NCBI GenBank assembly: GCA_017427885.1
Contig: JAFRRW010000016.1
Span: forward strand, 1 to 64,000
Origin: Bacteroidales bacterium
Lineage (GTDB): Bacteria; Bacteroidota; Bacteroidia; Bacteroidales; UBA932
Length of the DNA: 64,000 nt
Direction: 5' to 3'
The notes beneath the pieces were generated by a model that worked only from the letters and a program-made list of their open reading frames with translations, was not told the DNA's origin and did not search any database. Within the stretch, counting starts at the first letter, position 1. Each line of letters begins with the position of its first letter. The translations under genes were made by a program, and so were the position numbers. Shown here in pieces: positions 33,975 through 43,254 of this stretch.

Positions 33975-35305
33975 CTTGAAGACAATTCTATCAGCACAGC
34001 CTCGTTGGAAGCCAGGGGGCAGGAATACCATCCGGAGGGAGTGAGTCCGAGCTTCACCTCTCCGTAAGGACCTGTCGCCTTGACATCGCGGCAGTCAGCC
34101 TTGAAAAGCAGGACGTGGGCCTTGTGGGCCTCATCGAAGGGATCGTCGGCAGAGGTTACGAACAGGGCGCGGCTGCCGTCCCCGCTGCGGGACAGCATGT
34201 CTCCCACCACTAGGGGACTGCCGTCATCGGCCTGGAGGCCGGAAACCACACCGTTGTCGAAGGCCTGCACGCTCTTCTGCCCGGTTCCATCAAGCCAGGG
34301 AGTCCCGTCGAAACCAACGAAACAGCTGGAAACCCTGTGATATTTCATATAAGGTTCGGAAAGGCCCCTTATCTCGGAATTGACCTTCTTCAGCTTGTCA
34401 TACTGCTGCGTCTTCTCTCCCTTGGCGTCGAGGACCTGGTTGTCCCACCAGCCGGCGGTGTAACAGGCCCAGGTTATGACCTCCGCCCCGAAGGCCATCG
34501 CGGTCCAGGCCTGGAAACGGAGCCGGTTCAAAGACGTCCAGACCTCCGGCTTGAGACTGTTCACCTGAAGCACGATCCACATTCCGCGGGCGGTCCCGGC
34601 GCAGGCGTCGGCGACGATCCTGAGGTTGTCGTACATCAGGGGAACCTTGCTTGAATACACATAGAAGTCATAGCAGATATAGTCTGTCGGGACGTTCTTG
34701 CAGTATTCGGCTATATGCTGGGTGTAAGTAGTGGTCCCAAGCTGGTTCCTGGTCTGGTCCTCGGTGTTCTTTGCAACCGAGGCATAGTTGGGATAGAGGT
34801 TGAGATAGGCGAACTGGTTCGGGAAGAGCTGCTCGACCTTCTCGATGACCTTGCCGTAATGGGGGAAATCCAGGGCGGAAGGCTCGTCTCCCACGTCGAT
34901 GCCCCAGATGGCCGGATGATCCTCGAAACGGCCGGCGCTTTCATCATATTTCGACAGGGGATTGGTCTGAGCCATCTTCCCCGCATTGTCACCGTCACCG
35001 CCCCACCAGCCGGGAACGATTCCCGAAACGACCGCCCCCACTCCATACTTGCTGAACAGGTCCAGGGTCTTCCTGTCGTTGTCCAGGCAGATTACGAAAT
35101 CTATCCCGCATTCCGAAAGATCCTTAACGTGGGCCTCGGTCCTTGCATAGGGCTGAAGGATATAGGTGCCTATGTTCAGGCGGTTCCTGTCCATCCTGCA
35201 TTCCTTGGTGACATAGGGGGTCTTCCCCGTCTTCAGAGGGGCCTGGGCGAAAGCACAGGAAAATGTGGCGGCAAGCGCGATGGCCGCGATGACGATTCTA
35301 TTCAT
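33971..35305 (-). CDS. Secreted TIM-barrel glycoside hydrolase-like protein, copy B
   Basis: This 444-residue protein parallels copy A (32160-33503) over its whole length: TGKTPYVTKECRMDR, NIGTYILQPYARTEAHVKDL, GWWGGDGDNAGK, HPAIWGIDVGDEPSALDF, PSGWYSCPLASNEAVLIE. By eye roughly three residues in four agree. Signal peptide RIVIAAIALAATFSCAFAQ. The probable acid/base Glu lies in GDEPSA. Its C-terminal ATGA overlap with tsaE mirrors copy A and the tsaE remnant, so this is the ancestral or at least the more complete unit. Substrate unknown; uronate and sialidase genes nearby suggest host or plant glycans. Confidence 0.85.
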   Translation of the reverse strand: MNRIVIAAIALAATFSCAFAQAPLKTGKTPYVTKECRMDRNRLNIGTYILQPYARTEAHVKDLSECGIDFVICLDNDRKTLDLFSKYGVGAVVSGIVPGWWGGDGDNAGKMAQTNPLSKYDESAGRFEDHPAIWGIDVGDEPSALDFPHYGKVIEKVEQLFPNQFAYLNLYPNYASVAKNTEDQTRNQLGTTTYTQHIAEYCKNVPTDYICYDFYVYSSKVPLMYDNLRIVADACAGTARGMWIVLQVNSLKPEVWTSLNRLRFQAWTAMAFGAEVITWACYTAGWWDNQVLDAKGEKTQQYDKLKKVNSEIRGLSEPYMKYHRVSSCFVGFDGTPWLDGTGQKSVQAFDNGVVSGLQADDGSPLVVGDMLSRSGDGSRALFVTSADDPFDEAHKAHVLLFKADCRDVKATGPYGEVKLGLTPSGWYSCPLASNEAVLIELSSR

Positions 35306-35375
35306 AATAATCAGAAAGTTCCTTGTGCAAATATACCGATATAATTCCGGAATCGGACCTGCAGGGACGAGAAAT

Positions 35376-36941
35376 TCACATTCCGAAATCGCGTCGGTCG
35401 AGGAAACGGTAGCCAGCGGCTTCAGTGATGTCGGCGGGGACGATGTCTTCGTGGCCGGAGAGGTCCGCGATGGTCCGGGAAACCTTGATTATTCGGGAAA
35501 AAGCCCTTGCGGAAAGTCCCATACGGTCGATTATCCTTTCCAGGACCTTCTGGCACTCGGGCGATAGCGGACAGTACTTTTCCGTCTGGCGGCCGTTCAT
35601 CTCGGCATTGGTCGATATATCTTCCACGGCGAACCTCATTTTCTGGATCTCCCTGGCCTTAAGGACCCTCCGGGCCACCTCGGAGCTTGGCTCCCCCTTC
35701 TCTCTCCTGACTAGTTTGTCTGGGGGCACGGGCCTCATAATCACTTGCAGATCAATTCTATCCATTATCGGACCCGAGAGCCGCGACATATAGGCCAGCC
35801 GCTGGCCCGGGGTGCAGGTGCACCTGTCTCCCTCCCCGTAATAGCCGCAGGGACAAGGATTGCTCGCGGCCACCAGCATGAAGGAGGCCGGGTAGCCGAC
35901 TTTCGCCCTGAGCCTGGAAATCACCACCCTGCGGTCCTCGATCGGGCCCCTGAGAGCCTCCACCACCGACCGTGGCATGAGTGCCAGCTCGTCAAGAAAG
36001 AGGATTCCGTTCTCCGCAAGTGTGACTTCCCCGGGAAGGATGCTGTCGCCGCCTCCGCCGCCGATGATTGCCGCAAGCGAAGCGCTATAGTGGGGGGAAC
36101 GGAACGGCCTCTGCCTTATAAGACCGAAATTCTTCCCCGAGGACTTCCCTGCCACGGAGTAAATCTTGCTCGTCACCACGGCCTCTTCGGTCGTCATCGG
36201 CGGAAGTATTCCCGCCATCGCCTTTGCAAGGGAGGTCTTACCCGAACCAGGGGGACCTATGAAAATTATATTATGGTTTCCCGCACAGGCGATTTCCACA
36301 CCCCTCTTCGCCCCTTCCTGGCCGATGATTTCCGAAAAATCCATATACTCCGCCTTGCGGGACCGGCGCTGGTTCTCCCTCTTCATTTTCTGGTAGAGCC
36401 TGGTGTTCCAGACCAGCAGGTCCGCCGGATCTTCCTTTTCCTCGAGTATCCGGAGTACTTCCGTGAGGTTCTTCACCCCGAAGATGAGAGTGTCGCTGTA
36501 TTCTATGGTTTCCATCGCCGAGCCCAGCGGAAGTATGCATCCGGAAAACCCGTTCTTGATGGCCAGTTCCACGGTCGGAAGGGCACCCGAAACGTCCCGG
36601 ACCGAGCCATCAAGGCCCAACTCGCCCATAATCAAGTATTTGCCCAGGCCGGGAAGTTCCCTCTGTCCGGAGGCCGCGATGATGCCCAGGGCTATGGGCA
36701 GGTCGTAACCGCTGCCGTTCTTGGTCATGAAGGCGGGGGCGAGGTTGATTATTATCTTCTTTCCGGGAATCTTGAAACCGAGGGACTGGAGGGCGGTGAC
36801 TGTCCTGAGCAGGCTCTCCTTGACGGCGGCGTCGGCAAGGCCGACGAGGTGGATGCCTATCCCGAGGGTGATGTCCACTTCCACGGTCACCGGCACGGCA
36901 TCTATCCCGATACATTTCGCCGCATTGATATTGATCATCAT
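35376..36941 (-). CDS. YifB/ComM family Mg-chelatase-like AAA ATPase
   Basis: This 521-residue cytoplasmic protein has an N-terminal Lon-like ChlI domain (ECIGIDAVPVTVEVDI-type start, VGLADAAVKESLLR), Walker A (GPPGSGKTSLAKAMA) near residue 230, Walker B (ILFLDELALM), a cysteine cluster (NPCPCGYYGEGDRCTC) and the AAA lid. ComM helps integrate imported single-stranded DNA during natural transformation; in many species its role is unclear. Length is normal. It starts with MMININ; either Met is possible. Confidence 0.92.
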   Translation of the reverse strand: MMININAAKCIGIDAVPVTVEVDITLGIGIHLVGLADAAVKESLLRTVTALQSLGFKIPGKKIIINLAPAFMTKNGSGYDLPIALGIIAASGQRELPGLGKYLIMGELGLDGSVRDVSGALPTVELAIKNGFSGCILPLGSAMETIEYSDTLIFGVKNLTEVLRILEEKEDPADLLVWNTRLYQKMKRENQRRSRKAEYMDFSEIIGQEGAKRGVEIACAGNHNIIFIGPPGSGKTSLAKAMAGILPPMTTEEAVVTSKIYSVAGKSSGKNFGLIRQRPFRSPHYSASLAAIIGGGGGDSILPGEVTLAENGILFLDELALMPRSVVEALRGPIEDRRVVISRLRAKVGYPASFMLVAASNPCPCGYYGEGDRCTCTPGQRLAYMSRLSGPIMDRIDLQVIMRPVPPDKLVRREKGEPSSEVARRVLKAREIQKMRFAVEDISTNAEMNGRQTEKYCPLSPECQKVLERIIDRMGLSARAFSRIIKVSRTIADLSGHEDIVPADITEAAGYRFLDRRDFGM

Positions 36942-37082
36942 AGTTTGAAGTTTTTCATTTGGGACAATTTATTGAATCAATTCCGATGAGGACCGGCAAA
37001 CTATATGATTGTGGTGGAACTTTTCCCTGTGTGGCGGAACTGCCTGTCTTCGGAAAAAATATTTTTTTCATAAATTTACATT

Positions 37083-38144
37083 ATGAAATCTTTCACTCTG
37101 ACTGCCCTCTTTCTCGGGCTGATAGTCTCGTTCCCCGTGACAGCACAGACCTTCATCGACCTGTCGAAGGACACCTCGGCCAGGACTGTCGTCCAGGCCG
37201 GAACCGAAACCCTCTACAACGGACATCCGACAACCGTGACTCTTGACGACGGCACTATCCTGTGCGCCTGGACCAGGGGACACGGCGGCCCCTGCGGCTT
37301 CCTGGCCAGCACTGCCGACGGGGGAAGGACCTGGGACGTCAGGGAATCTCCCGCCGAATGGGAAGGGATGGTCAACTGCCCCAGCCTCTATCTCCTCACC
37401 GACAAGAAGGGAAAGGAAAGGGTGTTCTGCTTCACCGGCCAACCCGATATGGGAATGAGTTACAGTGAGGACGACGGTAAGACCTGGACTCCGGCTAGAA
37501 GCCTCGGGAAACCCTGCGTGATGGCTTTCAGCAGCATCGTACGCCTTAAAAACGGCAATTACCTGGGGCTCTATCACAGGGGGTTTGAGGACAGGGACGA
37601 GAGTCCGCTTACCATTTGGCAAAGTATTTCTAAAGACGGCGGTCTTAGCTGGGGGAAGCCCCGCTGCGTGGCGAGCGTGGAGGGGAAGGACCCCTGCGAG
37701 CCCTGCGTCTTTCCCTCCCCTGACGGGAAGGAACTCCTCTGCCTGATGAGGGAGAATACCCACACGGGACGGTCCCTGATGATGACCTCCCGCGACAACG
37801 GCAGGACCTGGTCAAAGCCCCGCGAGACCTCCTGGTCCATCTCCGGCGACCGCCATATGGCGAAATACCTTCCCGACGGCCGCCTGGTGGTATGCTTCCG
37901 CGACACCGCCCCTGACAGTCCTGAGTCAGGGCACTTCACCGCCTGGGTGGGGACCTATGATGACATAGTCAACGCCCTGCCCGGAGAAAAGCGGATCAAA
38001 CTCCTTCACAACTATGCCGGCTGGGACTGCGGTTACTCCGGAGTGGAACTGCTTCCCGACGGGTATGTCCTCGCCACCACATACATCAAAATCGCCCCAG
38101 GAGAAAAGCAGCACTCCCTCGTCTGCGTCCGGTTCAAACCGTAA
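37083..38144 (+). CDS. Sialidase-family (exo-alpha-sialidase) protein
   Basis: This 353-residue secreted protein (signal TLTALFLGLIVSFPVTAQ) has four Asp-box repeats: STADGGRTW, SEDDGKTW, SKDGGLSW and SRDNGRTW, at about residues 76, 128, 181 and 234. These define the six-bladed sialidase propeller. The full set of catalytic arginines was not confirmed, so it might act on another sugar or only bind. Starch-utilisation genes are not adjacent. The gene is alone and followed by a long inverted repeat. Confidence 0.85.
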   Translation: MKSFTLTALFLGLIVSFPVTAQTFIDLSKDTSARTVVQAGTETLYNGHPTTVTLDDGTILCAWTRGHGGPCGFLASTADGGRTWDVRESPAEWEGMVNCPSLYLLTDKKGKERVFCFTGQPDMGMSYSEDDGKTWTPARSLGKPCVMAFSSIVRLKNGNYLGLYHRGFEDRDESPLTIWQSISKDGGLSWGKPRCVASVEGKDPCEPCVFPSPDGKELLCLMRENTHTGRSLMMTSRDNGRTWSKPRETSWSISGDRHMAKYLPDGRLVVCFRDTAPDSPESGHFTAWVGTYDDIVNALPGEKRIKLLHNYAGWDCGYSGVELLPDGYVLATTYIKIAPGEKQHSLVCVRFKP

Positions 38145-38146
38145 GG

Positions 38147-38241
38147 AACTTCCTGCATCTGTTCCAGTGACTGTGCCACCCTCGGCAGCATAAGAGGGAG
38201 GGGCCGCGAAGCGGCATCATCTGGAACAGATGCAGGAAGTT
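38147..38241. repeat. 95 bp inverted repeat before smpB
   Basis: Arms at 38147-38167 and 38221-38241 are a perfect 21 bp inverted repeat (left arm starts AACTTCCTGCATC). The 53 nt centre holds a smaller hairpin (CCGCGAAGCGG). On the plus strand it is followed by TTTTT, so it can terminate the sialidase gene, but a 21 bp perfect stem with a large loop is unusual. The smpB -7 element begins 5 bp after it. Confidence 0.8.
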
Positions 38242-38246
38242 TTTTA

Positions 38247-38254
38247 TATCTTTG
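38247..38254 (+). promoter_or_regulatory. -7 element of smpB, leaderless spacing
   Basis: TATCTTTG is a perfect match and ends 7 bp before the smpB ATG, so transcription should start at or next to the start codon. Confidence 0.6.
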
Positions 38255-38261
38255 CAGTCCT

Positions 38262-38717
38262 ATGCCCAAAGCGAAGAGCAAGATACAGATTTCCAACAGG
38301 CGGGCCTCCTTCGACTACCAGTTCGTGGAGACCTACACTGCCGGCATCGTGCTCGTCGGGACGGAAATCAAGTCCATAAGGGCCGGAAAGGCCTCGCTCG
38401 CAGATGCCTACTGCTACTTCGACACCCGCGGCCAACTTTGGGTGAGGGGCCTGAACATTTCCCAGTATTTCTGGGGATCCTGGGGCCAGCACGAGCCCAA
38501 GAGGGACCGCAAACTGCTCCTCAACAAAAGGGAACTCAGGCACTTGAGGCAGGGGGACAAGGAAAAGGGCATGACCATAGTCGCCGTGAAACTCTTCATC
38601 GCCGACAATGGCTACGCCAAACTCGTCATAGCCCTGGCTAAGGGAAAGAAGGACTATGACAAGCGGGAGTCCATCAAGGAGAAGGACGTCCGCCGTGAAA
38701 TGGAACGCGGGCTATGA
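38262..38717 (+). CDS. smpB: SsrA-binding protein SmpB
   Basis: This 151-residue RNA-binding protein escorts tmRNA to stalled ribosomes in trans-translation. Family features are clear: [39 protein letters not shown], the RNA-binding [10 protein letters not shown], and the basic C-terminal tail [20 protein letters not shown]. The -7 element ends 7 bp before the ATG, suggesting a leaderless mRNA. The next gene starts inside its stop (ATGA). Confidence 0.96.
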   Translation: MPKAKSKIQISNRRASFDYQFVETYTAGIVLVGTEIKSIRAGKASLADAYCYFDTRGQLWVRGLNISQYFWGSWGQHEPKRDRKLLLNKRELRHLRQGDKEKGMTIVAVKLFIADNGYAKLVIALAKGKKDYDKRESIKEKDVRREMERGL

Positions 38718-39580
38718 TCGTCCATCCGAACATAAAGGTGAATCTCGGCCTGAAAGTCCTCCGCAAAAGGGAGGACGGATTCCACGACATCGACACCATC
38801 TTCCTGCCCTGCAACGACATCACCGACACCCTCGAGGTAATAGCCGGAGACAACTACAGCCGGACCTCCGCATCCCTTTTCGCAAGGTATGAGGCCGGAG
38901 AAAGCCTCGTTCAGGTGATCTCCCCCGACGGGAAGCTTATGATAACGATAGCCAGGAAAGAGGGAATCGACTGGAATCCCCTTGAGGATCTCTGCGCCAA
39001 GGCATATTTCCTGCTGGCGGAAGAATTCGACCTGCCTCCCGTAAAGATTTTCCTCGAAAAGACGGCACCGGTCGGAGCAGGCCTCGGCGGAGGTTCTTCC
39101 GATGCCGCCTTCACCCTTGTCTGCCTCAACGAGACCGCCGGTCTGGGCCTTTCGAATGAACGGCTCGCCGCCCTTGCCGCCCGCCTCGGCAGCGACTGTG
39201 CCTTCTTTATCTACAACAGGCCGATGAGGGGTACCGGGAGAGGTGAAATCCTCGAACCCGTCGACATCGATCTCGAAGGACATGACCTCAAGATCATCGT
39301 ACCCGAGGGAATCTCCGTTTCGACCAGGGAAGCCTATTCCGGAATCATCCCCCGCGAGAACCCAGATTTCAGCCTTCCTGCCGGCATTGAAAACATCCCT
39401 CTCCCCGAAGCGGTCAAACGCCCGGTCGAAGACTGGAAGCATCTCATCACCAACGACTTCGAGACTACTGTCTTCGCAAAGCATCCCGCCCTGGCCGACA
39501 TCAGGCGGTCATTATACGAATCCGGAGCCCTCTATGCTTCGATGTCAGGCTCCGGTTCGGCTCTATTTGCCATTTACTAA
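38714..39580 (+). CDS. ispE: 4-diphosphocytidyl-2-C-methyl-D-erythritol kinase
   Basis: This 288-residue GHMP kinase phosphorylates CDP-methylerythritol, step four of the MEP isoprenoid pathway. It has [20 protein letters not shown] at the N-terminus, the ATP motif [15 protein letters not shown] and the C-terminal [12 protein letters not shown]. The ATG overlaps the smpB stop by 4 bp (ATGA), so the two are co-translated. Length is normal. Confidence 0.95.
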   Translation: MIVHPNIKVNLGLKVLRKREDGFHDIDTIFLPCNDITDTLEVIAGDNYSRTSASLFARYEAGESLVQVISPDGKLMITIARKEGIDWNPLEDLCAKAYFLLAEEFDLPPVKIFLEKTAPVGAGLGGGSSDAAFTLVCLNETAGLGLSNERLAALAARLGSDCAFFIYNRPMRGTGRGEILEPVDIDLEGHDLKIIVPEGISVSTREAYSGIIPRENPDFSLPAGIENIPLPEAVKRPVEDWKHLITNDFETTVFAKHPALADIRRSLYESGALYASMSGSGSALFAIY

Positions 39581-39595
39581 AGAAATCTCTCTGCC

Positions 39596-40882
39596 CTACA
39601 GCGTCTTGATGTGCAGGTTGCGCCAGCGGACCTTGATGCCGCCGCCGTCGTGGATCTGGAGGGCGATGCGGCCGTGACCGGCGCCGATCTTGTCGTCGTG
39701 AAGGTCGGTCATGGGCTCTCCGTTGAGCCAGGTCTGCAGATGGTCGCCCTGGAGCAGGATGCGCATAGTGTTCCAGTCCCCTTCCTTCAGTATGTTCTCC
39801 TTTTCGTCGGGAATCTGGTAAAGCCAGCCGCGGCCGTAGGACTCATAGACACCGGCGGTGTCGTGGTTCTTGGGGGCGACCTCCACCTGCCAGCCGTTCA
39901 CTCTCTGGCCGGGCATCTGGACGAAGGAACGGATGAATACTCCGGAATTGCCGTTCGCCTCCTGCTTGAACTCGAGGGAGAGGTCGAAATCGTCATAGTA
40001 GTCGGTGGTCGCAAGGTAACCGTACTCGTTGTCGGGGCCGCTCTCGCATACGAGGTTGCCGTCGGTGTCGGCATACCAGGGGTCAGTGCCGTAAAGCACC
40101 CAGCCGGTCAGGTCCTTGCCGTTGAAGAGATCCTTCTCGACAGGTTTGTCGGGCAGTTCCTTGATCTTGATATTGCGGAACCAGGCAGGGAAGCCGTGGT
40201 CCTGGAGGCAGATGTGACCGGTGCGGGAAAGGCCGTACTCGGGATGCTCGGCCCATTTGCCGCTGTTCTTGCGCTGCAGCCAGTCGTCCGACCAGGCGTC
40301 GAATTCCACGGTCACCTCGCCGTTGAGATAATAAGTCACGTGACCGTTGTCGAACACGATCCTGGATGTATTCCATTCCCCTGCAGGATTGAGCTTGCGG
40401 GTCTCGAAATCGGGAACGTACATCGCATAATCCACCGCGCAGCGCTGCCAGGGCTCGAGTTCATAGTCGTTGACCTCCGCATAGTTCTCGTCGTCGATCA
40501 GCTGATACTCAGGGCCGGTGATATAAGGAACGGGGAACTTGGGATTCTCCACCACATGATAGAGCATTCCGCTGTTGCCGCCGCGGGAGATCTTCCACTC
40601 CCAGCAGAGGTCGAAGTTCTTGAATTCCTTGTCGGTTACGATGTAGCCGCTGGCGTCCTCACCCTTGCCTTCTGCCATTATGGCGCCTTTCTCCACTGTC
40701 CAGGGACCGGTCAGGGCATCTCCGTTGTAGTCGCGCCACCCGTTAAGGGTCTTGCCGTCAAAAAGGAGCTGCCAGCCTTCGGCCTTCTCCTTCTTAGTAA
40801 GTTTGTTCTGCCCGCAGGTGCAGGACAGGGCCGTTGCCAATACAGCGGATGCGGCCAGGGCGATAATCAATATCCTTTTCAT
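39596..40882 (-). CDS. Lipoprotein with two 3-keto-disaccharide hydrolase domains (DUF1080)
   Basis: This 428-residue lipoprotein (ASAVLATALSC) holds two copies of the PF06439 domain. The first has LLFDGKTLNGWRDYNGD, GGNSGMLYHV and WNTSRIVFDNGHVTYYLNGE; the second has LFNGKDLTGWVLYGTD, GNSGVFIRSF and WNTMRILLQGDHLQTWLNGE. Such domains hydrolyse 3-keto-glycosides made by partner oxidoreductases, or act as concanavalin-like lectin folds. No Gfo/Idh oxidoreductase is adjacent, so the partner is unknown. It converges with ispE. Confidence 0.88.
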   Translation of the reverse strand: MKRILIIALAASAVLATALSCTCGQNKLTKKEKAEGWQLLFDGKTLNGWRDYNGDALTGPWTVEKGAIMAEGKGEDASGYIVTDKEFKNFDLCWEWKISRGGNSGMLYHVVENPKFPVPYITGPEYQLIDDENYAEVNDYELEPWQRCAVDYAMYVPDFETRKLNPAGEWNTSRIVFDNGHVTYYLNGEVTVEFDAWSDDWLQRKNSGKWAEHPEYGLSRTGHICLQDHGFPAWFRNIKIKELPDKPVEKDLFNGKDLTGWVLYGTDPWYADTDGNLVCESGPDNEYGYLATTDYYDDFDLSLEFKQEANGNSGVFIRSFVQMPGQRVNGWQVEVAPKNHDTAGVYESYGRGWLYQIPDEKENILKEGDWNTMRILLQGDHLQTWLNGEPMTDLHDDKIGAGHGRIALQIHDGGGIKVRWRNLHIKTL

Positions 40883-40953
40883 ATCCTAAAAATGATTTGG
40901 TTTCGAAAAATCAATGCAATTTACTACAAATAAAAGAATATCGAAAATTTGCT

Positions 40954-40961
40954 TATATTTG
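40954..40961 (+). promoter_or_regulatory. -7 element of the thiamine pyrophosphokinase gene, leaderless spacing
   Basis: TATATTTG is a perfect match and ends 6 bp before the ATG at 40968. Confidence 0.6.
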
Positions 40962-40967
40962 AAAGTT

Positions 40968-41633
40968 ATGAAACTTACCGCAGCCATAGTGGGAAACGGG
41001 GAATTTCCCCGAAAGGATTTCCCAAGATACCTTCTCGCATCGGCAGACGTGGTCATCTGCTGCGACGGTGCGCTCGGGCCGTACCTCCGCAATATGGAGA
41101 AGGTGTTCGGGAGGGAAAGGCTCCCTGACGCCGTCGTCGGGGATATGGACTCTCTGGGAAAGAATCTTCGTAAACGGTTCTCCGACAGGGTTATAAGGAT
41201 AGAAGAGCAGGAGGACAACGACCAGACCAAGGCCCTGAAGTACCTGCTGGGGAACTATCCGGGATTGGAAACCGTGCATCTTCTGGCCGCCACGGGCAAG
41301 AGGGAGGACCACACGATAGGTAACCTTTCCCTTATGATGGAATACGGCAGGACCTTCAACCTCCGGGAAAGGGGGATATCGATAGATATGGTCTCGGATT
41401 ATTCGACTTCCTTCCCTGTTTGGGATTCCTGTGAACTCCACTTGGGGAAAGGTCGCAGGGTTTCCCTTTTCTCCCCGGACAATTCCCTGAGAATAGTTTC
41501 CGAAGGCCTGGAATTCCCTACCGATGACGTAGTGTTCGACAACTGGTGGAAGGCCACCCTCAACAAGGCGGCGGACGACGTGGTGAAACTCTCCTTCAGC
41601 CATCCTTCGATGGCCCTCGTAATCCTCGACTGA
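40968..41633 (+). CDS. Thiamine pyrophosphokinase
   Basis: This protein of 221 residues turns thiamine into thiamine diphosphate with ATP. Motifs fit: ICCDGALGPYL, DAVVGDMDSLG, EQEDNDQTKALKYLL and LAATGKREDHTIGNLSLM, with the metal-binding Asp residues and the KREDH loop. The frame could extend to 40914, but a -7 element lies inside that extension and the family starts at MKLTAAIVG. It feeds cofactor to transketolase and other thiamine enzymes. Confidence 0.92.
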   Translation: MKLTAAIVGNGEFPRKDFPRYLLASADVVICCDGALGPYLRNMEKVFGRERLPDAVVGDMDSLGKNLRKRFSDRVIRIEEQEDNDQTKALKYLLGNYPGLETVHLLAATGKREDHTIGNLSLMMEYGRTFNLRERGISIDMVSDYSTSFPVWDSCELHLGKGRRVSLFSPDNSLRIVSEGLEFPTDDVVFDNWWKATLNKAADDVVKLSFSHPSMALVILD

Positions 41634-41733
41634 TCCGTCCGTCATAATTTTTTGTTAATTATTTCTGATGATTTTTAAACCTAAATCTTTTAAATACAAT
41701 CTACTCAAATGGCAATACATATAAACCGGTAAT

Positions 41734-43242
41734 ATGCTCAGAAAGATTCGAATCCTTCTTGCCGCCATCTGTTTCATCGGAGTGACCCTCCTGTTCCTGG
41801 ATTTCACGGGAACGCTGCACCGTTTCCTCGGATGGCTCGCAAAGATACAGTTCCTGCCTGCCCTGCTGGCCCTTAACCTGGTCATTGTGGCGGCCCTGGT
41901 GGTCCTCACCCTCGTCTTCGGCAGGGTTTACTGCTCCGTAATCTGTCCTTTGGGAGTGTTCCAGGACATCGTGTCCTGGTTCTCCGCGAAAAGGAAGAGA
42001 TTCCGCAGCCGCTTCTCCTGGTCGAAGGAGGTCAAATGGCTCCGCTACGGGGTGTGGACGCTTTTCGCCATCGCGCTCATCTTCGGAGTACAGGCCTTCG
42101 TGGCCCTTCTCGCACCCTACAGCGCCTGGGGAAGGATCGTCCAGAACCTTTTCCAGCCCCTCTACATATGGTGCAACAACCTCCTTGCACTTATCTCCGA
42201 GAGAGTCGGTTCCTATGCCTTCTACTCAAGGGAAGTCTGGCTCAGGAGCCTTCCCACCTTCCTCATCGCCCTGGCGACCTTCGTAGCGGTGCTCTGCCTG
42301 GCCTGGAAACACGGCAGGACCTGGTGCAACACCATCTGCCCTGTCGGAACCCTCCTCAGCTTCTTCTCCAGATGCGCGATGTTCCGCCCCGTCATCGATG
42401 TGGACAAATGCCGCAACTGCAAGATGTGCGAGCGAAAGTGCAAGGCATCCTGCATAGACATCGAGAACCATAAAATCGACTACAGCCGCTGCGTGGACTG
42501 CTTCGACTGCATCGAGTCCTGCAAGTTCGACGCCCTGCACTACAGGTTCGCCTGGGGCTCCCGCAAGGCCAAAGCCGTGGAGGCTACCGCCTCCGACGCT
42601 TCCAGGAGGGCATTCCTCACCTCCTCCGTCATCCTTGCCGGAGCGGTCACCCTCGAGGCCCAGGAGAAAAAACTCGACGGCGGTTTCGCCACCATCCTGG
42701 ACAAGAAGGTCCCCGAAAGGACCCTTCCCATCGCCCCATTCGGAGCCAGGAGCGCCAAGGACTTCTACCGCAGGTGCACCGGTTGCCAGCTTTGCGTGGC
42801 AGCCTGCCCCAACGACGTGCTGAGGCCCTCGACCTCCCTCGACAGGCTGATGCAGCCCGAAATGTCATACGAAAGGGGCTACTGCCGTCCTGAATGTACC
42901 AAATGCTCCGAAGTCTGCCCTTCCGGAGCTATCCTGCCCATCACCGCTCCCGAAAAGACCGCTTACAAGGTGGGAACGGCCCGGATTGACTACGACCTCT
43001 GCATCACCTCCGACGGGACCTCCTGCGGGAACTGCTCCCGTCACTGCCCCGCCTCCGCTATCCAGATGGTCAGCAAGGACCCTTCCGACAAGGAAGCCAT
43101 ACTCATCCCAGTGGTGCTGGAAGAAAACTGCATAGGATGCGGGGCCTGCGAGAACCTCTGCCCGTCCAGGCCTCTGAGCGCCATAACCGTAAACGGTGTC
43201 GAGGCCCCCTACAAGAGGGATTTTTCATCAATGTTTGAATAA
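41734..43242 (+). CDS. Membrane iron-sulfur protein, NapH-NapG-like fusion
   Basis: This 502-residue protein joins two redox modules. Residues 1-210 are a NapH/RdxA-like membrane part with several helices and two CxxxCP motifs (CSVICPLG, CNTICPVG). Residues 225-265 hold two [4Fe-4S] motif sets (CRNCKMCERKC, CVDCFDCIESC). At 291 a twin arginine (SRRAFLTSSVILAG) and hydrophobic stretch resemble an internal Tat signal, as at the start of NapG. After it come four more cysteine clusters (CTGCQLCVAACP, CTKCSEVCP, CGNCSRHCP, CIGCGACENLCP). It probably moves electrons from quinol across the membrane. The aldo/keto reductase starts 13 bp after its stop. Confidence 0.88.
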   Translation: MLRKIRILLAAICFIGVTLLFLDFTGTLHRFLGWLAKIQFLPALLALNLVIVAALVVLTLVFGRVYCSVICPLGVFQDIVSWFSAKRKRFRSRFSWSKEVKWLRYGVWTLFAIALIFGVQAFVALLAPYSAWGRIVQNLFQPLYIWCNNLLALISERVGSYAFYSREVWLRSLPTFLIALATFVAVLCLAWKHGRTWCNTICPVGTLLSFFSRCAMFRPVIDVDKCRNCKMCERKCKASCIDIENHKIDYSRCVDCFDCIESCKFDALHYRFAWGSRKAKAVEATASDASRRAFLTSSVILAGAVTLEAQEKKLDGGFATILDKKVPERTLPIAPFGARSAKDFYRRCTGCQLCVAACPNDVLRPSTSLDRLMQPEMSYERGYCRPECTKCSEVCPSGAILPITAPEKTAYKVGTARIDYDLCITSDGTSCGNCSRHCPASAIQMVSKDPSDKEAILIPVVLEENCIGCGACENLCPSRPLSAITVNGVEAPYKRDFSSMFE

Positions 43243-43254
43243 AAGACCGAAGAT

